From an uncultured Phocaeicola sp. (GTDB taxonomy: Bacteria; Bacteroidota; Bacteroidia; Bacteroidales; Bacteroidaceae): a DNA stretch of 33,771 bases. This document shows positions 25,090 to 33,771 of the stretch, piece after piece. Numbering within the stretch: position 1 is the first letter of the stretch; the number at the start of each line of letters is the position of its first letter. The stretch lies in the NCBI GenBank assembly GCA_944320855.1, contig CALUJF010000031.1, positions 1 to 33,771 of the forward strand, in the 5' to 3' direction. The position numbers and the translations under genes are program-made. Under the pieces are notes generated by a model that saw only the letters and a list, made by a program, of their open reading frames with translations, had not been told where the DNA came from and ran no database searches.

Positions 25090-26097
25090 TTATTTCTCGT
25101 TGTAAATCACCTGAAGTACTGTCTGTCCTACGGCCTGTAAAGTGGCACGGTCTATATTCTCCATTGTATCATCTATGGTATGCCATGTAGGATTGAAGCC
25201 TGTATAACTGTTCGTGTCGTAATGAATAATGTCTACACAAGGAATCTGCCTGTATCGGTTCACGTAGATATGGTCGTCTGTTATTTCTCCACCTTTCTCC
25301 TTGATAAACATATTGCTGTAGCCAAGTTCATGTGCGGCATTCCATATCTTTTTCATTACGTTGTTTGCCGTACGTTGTGAATAACCTTCATAGTAGAAAG
25401 TAGCGTTTTTACCTCCCACCATGTCGAGAAGTATTCCGTAGCGTGCCTTGTAGTTCGATACGTGAGGAATTCTACCCCAGTACTGTGAACCGAGGCACCA
25501 TGTATCTGCCTTATAGTTTCCTTGATAGAACTCCGGAATACCGTAATCCTCTGCATCGAAAAAGGCAATGTCGATACCTATTGCAGGAGATTGTATCTGA
25601 ATCTGTCTGGCTATCTCAAGCAGTACTCCTACGCCGCTCGCACCGTCATTGGCACCGTCTATGGCTGTATGGTGATACTTCTCTTCGTCACTGTCGGCAT
25701 ATGGGCGGCTGTCCCAATGGGCAAACAGAATCACTCTTTTTTTAGCTTCAGGGTTATATGCACCTATGATGTTGCGTGCTTTGAGCAGTGTTCCGTCGTA
25801 GGCTACAAGGTCAACATTTTGATTATATACCTTTGCTCCGAACCGTTCAAGCTCGGAAGCAAGATATTCTCCGCATTCCGCATGAGCTTTTGTGTTTGGA
25901 ACACGAGGTCCGAAATCTACCTGAGCCTTGACATAACTGTATGCACTGTCGGCATTGAATATAGGAACCTGTACACTGGGGGCAGATTCTTCTTTGCTGA
26001 TTGAAGTATCGCTTTTCTTGCTGCTGCCACAAGCGGTAACAGATGCAGCATAGATTAAAATAAACGAGCCGGATAATAATTTTCCAAGTATATTCAT
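25090..26097 (-). CDS. M28 family lipoprotein, probable glutaminyl-peptide cyclotransferase or aminopeptidase
   Basis: Zinc-dependent M28-fold enzyme exported as a lipoprotein (lipobox VTAC, Cys23). The putative metal site is His127-x-Asp129 (FAHWDSRPYAD), Asp151 (DGANDGASGVG), Glu183 (FFDAEDYG), a later Asp (LLDMVGG) and a C-terminal His (TWHTIDD). The overall pattern, with AHWDSRP and GANDGASG, resembles bacterial type II glutaminyl cyclases of Bacteroidetes. These form pyroglutamate at the N-terminus of exported proteins, where signal-peptide cleavage often exposes Gln. An aminopeptidase role is the alternative. The length of 335 residues is normal. It is the first gene of a two-gene unit with sufE, with a well-matched promoter upstream. 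Confidence 0.88.
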   Translation of the reverse strand: MNILGKLLSGSFILIYAASVTACGSSKKSDTSISKEESAPSVQVPIFNADSAYSYVKAQVDFGPRVPNTKAHAECGEYLASELERFGAKVYNQNVDLVAYDGTLLKARNIIGAYNPEAKKRVILFAHWDSRPYADSDEEKYHHTAIDGANDGASGVGVLLEIARQIQIQSPAIGIDIAFFDAEDYGIPEFYQGNYKADTWCLGSQYWGRIPHVSNYKARYGILLDMVGGKNATFYYEGYSQRTANNVMKKIWNAAHELGYSNMFIKEKGGEITDDHIYVNRYRQIPCVDIIHYDTNSYTGFNPTWHTIDDTMENIDRATLQAVGQTVLQVIYNEK

Positions 26098-26120
26098 TTT
26101 GTAAAAATAATGTTCCTCGG

Positions 26121-26151
26121 CAAAGGTAAACAGTTTTGTCTTTTTGGCAAA
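26121..26151 (-). promoter_or_regulatory. Promoter of the M28-sufE unit
   Basis: On the minus strand TTTG (plus-strand 26148-26151) and TACCTTTG (26121-26128, followed by C) are separated by exactly 19 bp. This matches the Bacteroidetes primary-sigma consensus TTTG-N19-TAnnTTTG fully. The start codon lies 23 bp downstream of the -7 box. Confidence 0.8.
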
Positions 26152-26177
26152 ATTATCGTTGTTGAAGTTGATAAAAG

Positions 26178-26367
26178 TTTAAGCTGCTGAACGGCTGCCG
26201 AACACTCAGTGAACGTCTGCTAAACGAGTTTTAAATACCATTTAAATAGTATTTAAAAACCGTTTAAACATCATTTAGATGCAGCTTTAACACCAAACGA
26301 ACGGACTTCGAAGCTCGTTCGAAGTCCGTTCGAATATCGTTCACTTGGCGTTCACTGCCCGTTCACC
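26178..26367. repeat. Array of about 17 degenerate 11-bp units
   Basis: Reading in steps of 11 from 26178, nearly every unit starts with GAAC, AAAC, AAAT or AAG and ends with TTT, TTC or a derivative. Unit junctions are therefore TTTAAA or TTCGAA palindromes. TTTAAA starts at 26230, 26241, 26252 and 26263, with TTTAGA at 26274. CGTTC starts at 26316, 26327, 26338, 26349 and 26360. GAAC starts at 26189, 26200 and 26211. One 12-bp step occurs near 26277. The period is not a multiple of three and close to one DNA helical turn, so the array is not coding. Function unknown: phased bending, a protein-binding array or a transcript structure are possible. Confidence 0.75.
26298..26332 (-). terminator. 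Perfect 15-bp hairpin after the MFS gene, possible terminator
   Basis: CGAACGGACTTCGAA (26298-26312) and TTCGAAGTCCGTTCG (26318-26332) form a perfect 15-bp stem with a 5-nt loop. It starts 41 bp past the MFS stop codon in the direction of transcription. There is no clean U-tract after it, so the terminator role is uncertain. It is built from units of the 11-bp array. Confidence 0.45.
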
Positions 26368-26373
26368 AAGTTA

Positions 26374-27738
26374 TTATTCCGCTTCTTTCTCTTTAATTAT
26401 TCCTACACATAATGCACCTGCTATGAGTAGTACTCCGGCCAATACAAGCATGTTTACTTCCGGCGGTACGCTTCCCGGAGTAGTGAATATTTTGAGAATC
26501 CATCCCCCTGCCACTGCTGCTATTATCTGTGGAACACATATCGTACAGTTGAAAAGTCCGAGGTAAGTACCCATATGTCCTCCGGTCAATGCATTAGTCA
26601 GAATCGTGAAAGGTAATGCAAGTATTGCGGCCCAGGCGCAACCGATAAGAAGGAATGAGACGAACAGTCCGTACTGGTCGTGTATGAACAATGTAGAAAT
26701 AAAGCCCACGCCTCCCAATATCAGACTTAATGCATAGGCGAATTTGCGGCTTTTGAACAGAGGTAGTGCCATAGCCCAAAGCACCGAGCCTACAGCCTGT
26801 ACGGCAAACAGTATGCCTACCCAGTTGCCGGCATTCTGATATTGGACAGACTGTGTGTCAAGTACCATATGCGAGATACCATCCTTGATTACTTCTACAG
26901 AAGGTGTGTTGAAAACACCTGCAGCTACAGTTCCGTTTGTGTATGTCCACATGAACATAAATGCAGCCCAGCAGAAGAATTGTACCAAACCGACTGTCCA
27001 GAATGCTTTAGGAGCTTTTACCAATAGAGAGAATATGTTGGATTTTTCTTCCTTGATTTCTTTTGTTATTCCGTGGTATTCGGCATAAAGTTCTGGAGGA
27101 TATTCCTTTACTTTTGCAGTGGTATATATCACACATATTATAAGTATTGCCGCTCCTATATAGAAAGAATATATCACAGAATCCGGAATGACGCCTTTTG
27201 GTGCGATATTGCTTATTCCAATTGCTGCAAAGATGAATGGGAAAAGATATCCGGCCAGACTGCCTGCATTGCATAGGAAGCTCTGTATAGAGTATGCCAG
27301 ACCTTTCTGTTTTTCGTTTACCATATCGCCAACCATCATTTTGAATGGCTGCATTGCTATGTTTATGGAAGTGTCAAGAAACATAAGAGAGAACAGACCG
27401 AATATCATAGCGGCTGATACAGACATTCCGAAACTGCCGGCATTAGGCAACAGACACATTACAAGGACTGCTATGAGTGCTCCAACGAAGAGGTATGGGA
27501 TACGTCGTCCGAAACGGCACCATGTCTTGTCGCTCAATGCTCCTATAATAGGTTGTACTATAATTCCTGCCAGGGGAGGTAGTATCCAGAAGTAACTCAG
27601 ACTGTGCGGGTCAGCTCTGAGTGTGGAGAATATTCTGCTGATATTTGCGCTTTGCAATGCGTAGGCTATCTGCACGCCGAAAAATCCGAAGCTAATGTTC
27701 CATAGCTTCCAGAAACTTAAATCAGGTATTTTTTTCAT
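26374..27738 (-). CDS. MFS/GPH-type sugar transporter, probably maltose or maltooligosaccharide
   Basis: Twelve-helix inner-membrane symporter of 454 residues. The loop between helices 2 and 3 has the motif ALSDKTWCRFGRRIPYLFVG, and an equivalent Arg/Lys-rich stretch (LFKSRKFAYALSL) occurs in the second half. Similarity of motif pattern is to the sucrose/maltose transporter branch (SLC45-like/GPH). Its place directly downstream of susR on the same strand, next to susA-susB, supports uptake of the maltose or glucose units released by those enzymes in the periplasm. The spacer from susR is only 54 bp and contains short 8-bp repeats. The specific sugar is inferred from context. Confidence 0.87.
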   Translation of the reverse strand: MKKIPDLSFWKLWNISFGFFGVQIAYALQSANISRIFSTLRADPHSLSYFWILPPLAGIIVQPIIGALSDKTWCRFGRRIPYLFVGALIAVLVMCLLPNAGSFGMSVSAAMIFGLFSLMFLDTSINIAMQPFKMMVGDMVNEKQKGLAYSIQSFLCNAGSLAGYLFPFIFAAIGISNIAPKGVIPDSVIYSFYIGAAILIICVIYTTAKVKEYPPELYAEYHGITKEIKEEKSNIFSLLVKAPKAFWTVGLVQFFCWAAFMFMWTYTNGTVAAGVFNTPSVEVIKDGISHMVLDTQSVQYQNAGNWVGILFAVQAVGSVLWAMALPLFKSRKFAYALSLILGGVGFISTLFIHDQYGLFVSFLLIGCAWAAILALPFTILTNALTGGHMGTYLGLFNCTICVPQIIAAVAGGWILKIFTTPGSVPPEVNMLVLAGVLLIAGALCVGIIKEKEAE

Positions 27739-27747
27739 GGTGAATGT

Positions 27748-27787
27748 ATTTTAAGTTCTTGAGTTTTTAAGTTAGTGAGTTCTTAAG
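27748..27787. repeat. Five 8-bp repeats (TTnTTRAG-like) between susR and the transporter gene
   Basis: Consecutive units read ATTTTAAG, TTCTTGAG, TTTTTAAG, TTAGTGAG and TTCTTAAG. They fill most of the 54-bp spacer between the susR stop codon and the MFS start codon. Simple-repeat expansion is the likely origin; an effect on spacing or translation of the transporter is possible. Confidence 0.6.
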
Positions 27788-27792
27788 TTTCC

Positions 27793-29385
27793 TTACAGAT
27801 TCATTACATCCTGTTCAAAATTGTCTTTGTTTCCTTTAGCCTTGTTTCTTATCTTGCTTCTGTAATTATATACGGTAGCCAGAGAATAGCCAAGGAAGTG
27901 TGCAATACGGTTTGCATCTGTAACTCCCAGCCTGATAAGAGCAAAAATTCTCAGTTCTGTGTTCAGATGTTCATCCTTTTTGGGATATATTCTGCCATCT
28001 TCAGTAAGGAGATTATTGAAATCTTCTATAAAATTTGGGAATAAATCGAGGAAAGACCTGTCGAATTCATCGTAGAACATTTTTCTTTCATCGCGCAGAA
28101 ACTCTTCAGACTTTATAGCCTTGAAAAGCTGGTCTATCTTCGATGCCATTGCCAGTTTTTCCAATGAGCGTCTGTATTGTTCTAACTTTTCAAGATATAT
28201 GACGCATCTGTCCAGATATTTTGCAATATACACTTCTTTGATTTTACCCGTTTGTGCCAGGCTTCTGTTTGCCTCTACTAATTTTTTATTGGTATGATAT
28301 AAGTTTCTCCTCATGACCGAAAGTTTTTTCATCCAGTAGTAAAGGTAGAATGTCGCTATTATCAACAGGAAAGCAAGAATACTTATTCCAATCAATAATC
28401 GTCTTATATCTTTTTTCTTTTCAGCCTCTTTTTTCTTGTAGGCTTTGTCTATGATAGGATATATTTGTGTTACCTCAAGGAAGCGTAGTCTTGCATTAGA
28501 GGCTACCGCATCTTCCATGGAGCATGTAAGATATCTGTATGCTCTGTCAAGGTCACCTTGCAGGTATATCAGGTATGCGAGTTTCTGTAATGACGCATAT
28601 TCGCGTTCAGCCATTTTTATATCCATGATGGCTGTTATGGCTAAATACTTTATCTGGTTCGTTGTATCGCCAAGTGCTTCATATGCTTCTGAAAGCGTAT
28701 AATTGGCATAAACATTACGTTTCATATCCTTTGAGGACTGCATACATGAAAGCAGAAGATTTATTGCCCTGCTGAATTCACCGTTTATGATTAATTCTTC
28801 AGCATTGTTTATCTGTGAGTCCATATCCGGGAGATTCATCATGGAAATGGAATCACGATATGTTTCTGTTATTTTCTTATAATATTTACTGGCCTTTATA
28901 TCTGCCGTATAGTCGGCCAGCCATCCGTAATATGCTCTTCTTGTTCTGTAGTAATATCCTATTAGTCCGGGATTGGTTATTTTACCAAGGTTTACTTTAT
29001 CCAACTCTATTTCAGCTTCATTATACATACCCATCACTCCAAAAACTTCAGCTCTGTTGATGAGAATTTCATCTTCCAGTTCCGGCTTGTTCATTTGTGG
29101 AAGATAGCTGTGTTTCATATTTATATAATATAATGAAGAATCTGCCTGATAGTGCAGATATTCATAGAACAAAGCTCCGCAAAGATCGTATTTCTCTTTT
29201 ACATCGCCCGATTTCCTTAAACTGTCTTTTAAATGTGATATTTTGTCCTCACGAAGTTTGTGGTAATACTTCTTGTTTGAAATAACTTCGTCGAGTTCTT
29301 TCAGTAAATTCTCGTTGCCGCTTTTTGCGACAATCATAGTCGGTAAAAAGAAAATATAAATAAGTGATATAAAAAAGTTTTTCAT
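27793..29385 (-). CDS. susR: SusR, membrane-bound regulator of starch utilization
   Basis: Maltose/starch-responsive activator of the sus genes in Bacteroides. I chose the ATG at 29385 (MKNFFISLIYIFFLP, a good signal or anchor segment); ATG 29391 also fits, and 29418 would add unlikely residues and come close to the promoter. The chosen form is 530 aa. Periplasmic TPR-like repeats cover about 25-315 (MYNEAEIELDKV, YLQGDLDRAYRYL). A transmembrane helix sits at about 330-351 (LLIGISILAFLLIIATFYLY), a coiled coil follows, and the C-terminal HTH is in DANRIAHFLGYSLATVYNYR. It lies upstream of and divergent from susA, the position expected for susR, and is paralogous to the regulator encoded at 1515-3140. 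The name rests on position and architecture. Confidence 0.85.
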   Translation of the reverse strand: MKNFFISLIYIFFLPTMIVAKSGNENLLKELDEVISNKKYYHKLREDKISHLKDSLRKSGDVKEKYDLCGALFYEYLHYQADSSLYYINMKHSYLPQMNKPELEDEILINRAEVFGVMGMYNEAEIELDKVNLGKITNPGLIGYYYRTRRAYYGWLADYTADIKASKYYKKITETYRDSISMMNLPDMDSQINNAEELIINGEFSRAINLLLSCMQSSKDMKRNVYANYTLSEAYEALGDTTNQIKYLAITAIMDIKMAEREYASLQKLAYLIYLQGDLDRAYRYLTCSMEDAVASNARLRFLEVTQIYPIIDKAYKKKEAEKKKDIRRLLIGISILAFLLIIATFYLYYWMKKLSVMRRNLYHTNKKLVEANRSLAQTGKIKEVYIAKYLDRCVIYLEKLEQYRRSLEKLAMASKIDQLFKAIKSEEFLRDERKMFYDEFDRSFLDLFPNFIEDFNNLLTEDGRIYPKKDEHLNTELRIFALIRLGVTDANRIAHFLGYSLATVYNYRSKIRNKAKGNKDNFEQDVMNL

Positions 29386-29426
29386 CGTCATTAATTTTAA
29401 GCGATTGCAAAAATACATCTTTAATG

Positions 29427-29457
29427 CAAAGATACAAATTCATATGGGTTAAACAAG
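29427..29457 (-). promoter_or_regulatory. Promoter of susR
   Basis: On the minus strand CTTG (plus-strand 29454-29457) and TATCTTTG (29427-29434, followed by C) are 19 bp apart. The -7 box is an exact TAnnTTTG match and the -33 box matches three of four bases. The chosen start codon at 29385 is about 42 bp downstream of the -7 box. Confidence 0.7.
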
Positions 29458-29477
29458 AACTTTTAGACATTGAAAAT

Positions 29478-29557
29478 ATTTATATTTTTCATTATATTGT
29501 TAATGGATAAAGTATTTGTTATCAATATGTTATTAGTTTTATTGATTTATATTTTTC
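29478..29557 (+). promoter_or_regulatory. Direct repeat upstream of susA, candidate regulator site
   Basis: ATTTATATTTTTC occurs at 29478-29490 and again at 29545-29557, 67 bp apart, upstream of susA. The region is AT-rich, so chance is possible. The core TTATATTTTT also appears at 3186-3195 next to the other SusR-like gene, which makes it a candidate operator for this regulator family. Confidence 0.25.
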
Positions 29558-29589
29558 TTTTATATCGAAAAATCAATTTACATAAATCC

Positions 29590-29597
29590 TAAATTTG
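29590..29597 (+). promoter_or_regulatory. Candidate -7 box of susA
   Basis: TAAATTTG matches TAnnTTTG exactly, 29 bp before the susA start codon. No TTTG box is seen 19-21 bp upstream, which fits a promoter that depends on an activator such as SusR. Confidence 0.45.
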
Positions 29598-29620
29598 TGA
29601 TATTACAATATTAATATTAA

Positions 29621-31477
<1,857 letters not shown>

Positions 31478-31492
31478 AATCATTTATAAAAA

Positions 31493-31532
31493 CACTGGAT
31501 ATGCGTAAGTGTTAAATATCACATATCCAGTG
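31493..31532 (+). other. Hairpin in the susA-susB spacer
   Basis: CACTGGATATG (31493-31503) pairs perfectly with CATATCCAGTG (31522-31532) over 11 bp around an 18-nt loop. It lies 15 bp after the susA stop codon. No U-tract follows, so partial termination or transcript processing is more likely than full termination. Confidence 0.55.
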
Positions 31533-31605
31533 ATTTAACAAATAGAAAACCTTTAGAAAAGTTTATATTTTATTTCTAATCCGAGAAAAACACAATTAAG
31601 AACCA

Positions 31606-31613
31606 TACATTTG
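31606..31613 (+). promoter_or_regulatory. Candidate internal promoter before susB
   Basis: TACATTTG followed by C matches TAnnTTTGY exactly, 53 bp upstream of the susB start codon. No TTTG box is seen at the right distance upstream. Together with the preceding hairpin it suggests that susB and later genes may be transcribed separately from susA. Confidence 0.4.
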
Positions 31614-31660
31614 CACCAGAGAGTTTTTTTAACCTGATTACTAAACACTAAAATACCTGA

Positions 31661-33771
<2,111 letters not shown>

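Larger units (their letters stand above)
26098..26373. other. Intergenic region with promoter and 11-bp-phased repeat array
   Basis: This 276-bp spacer between two minus-strand genes holds the M28 promoter (26121-26151) on its left. The right two-thirds hold a degenerate 11-bp repeat array containing a 15-bp perfect hairpin next to the MFS stop codon. No small ORF or RNA gene was recognised. Confidence 0.7.

Noticed and set aside
25522-26004. 160-aa plus-strand reading frame across the M28 gene
   Set aside because: The minus-strand protein has intact metal-site motifs and a lipobox; the opposite frame has low-complexity Cys/Tyr-rich sequence with no family resemblance.
26178-26367. The repeat array as a CRISPR array
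   Set aside because: Units are only 11 bp and degenerate, there are no identical repeats of 23-47 bp separated by unique spacers, and no cas genes are nearby.

Overview
The window is a stretch of a Bacteroidales chromosome (Bacteroides/Phocaeicola/Prevotella type; genus not resolved from sequence alone). The evidence is a SusC/SusD pair, many short lipoproteins with Cys lipoboxes, DUF1735 and BACON domains, SusR-type regulators, and promoters of the Bacteroidetes form TAnnTTTG with an upstream TTTG/CTTG box 19 bp away. No tRNA, rRNA, CRISPR array or transposase gene was seen.

Layout. 1-1191 is the 3' end of uxaC (uronate isomerase). 1354-1407 is a long near-perfect palindrome with IS-end-like termini. 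1515-3140 (-) is a membrane-spanning SusR-like (DUF6377-type) regulator. From 3455 to 24497 (+) runs one large polysaccharide utilization locus (PUL): GH2, SusC, SusD, a DUF1735 lipoprotein, GH43, GH31, the remains of a second GH31 that lost its catalytic domain, a BACON/beta-helix lipoprotein, a PKD-GDPD lipoprotein, a second GH43, a second GDPD, GH3, and a lipoprotein with two DUF1735 repeats fused to an endonuclease/exonuclease/phosphatase (EEP) domain. 24645-26097 (-) holds sufE and an M28/glutaminyl-cyclase-like lipoprotein. 26178-26367 is an unusual array of about 17 degenerate 11-bp units. 26374-29385 (-) is an MFS sugar transporter and susR. 29627 to the end (+) is the start of a starch-utilization locus, susA (GH13) and susB (GH97, cut by the window end).

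How the genes work together. The PUL encodes four kinds of exo- or debranching glycosidase (GH2, GH43 x2, GH31, GH3) plus three phosphodiester-type hydrolases (GDPD x2, EEP), all with export signals. That combination suggests a glycan decorated or linked by glycerophosphate or a similar phosphodiester, for example a teichoic-acid-like, capsular or bifidobacterial glycerophospho-glycan. The target is an inference; no gene here fixes it. The locus has no hybrid two-component system or ECF sigma/anti-sigma pair, so the divergently transcribed SusR-like protein is the best candidate regulator. The starch locus next door has its own SusR, so the PUL region sits between two paralogous regulators.

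The most unusual items are the phosphodiesterase-rich PUL, the DUF1735-DUF1735-EEP fusion, the catalytic-domain-less GH31 relic and the 11-bp-phased repeat array.
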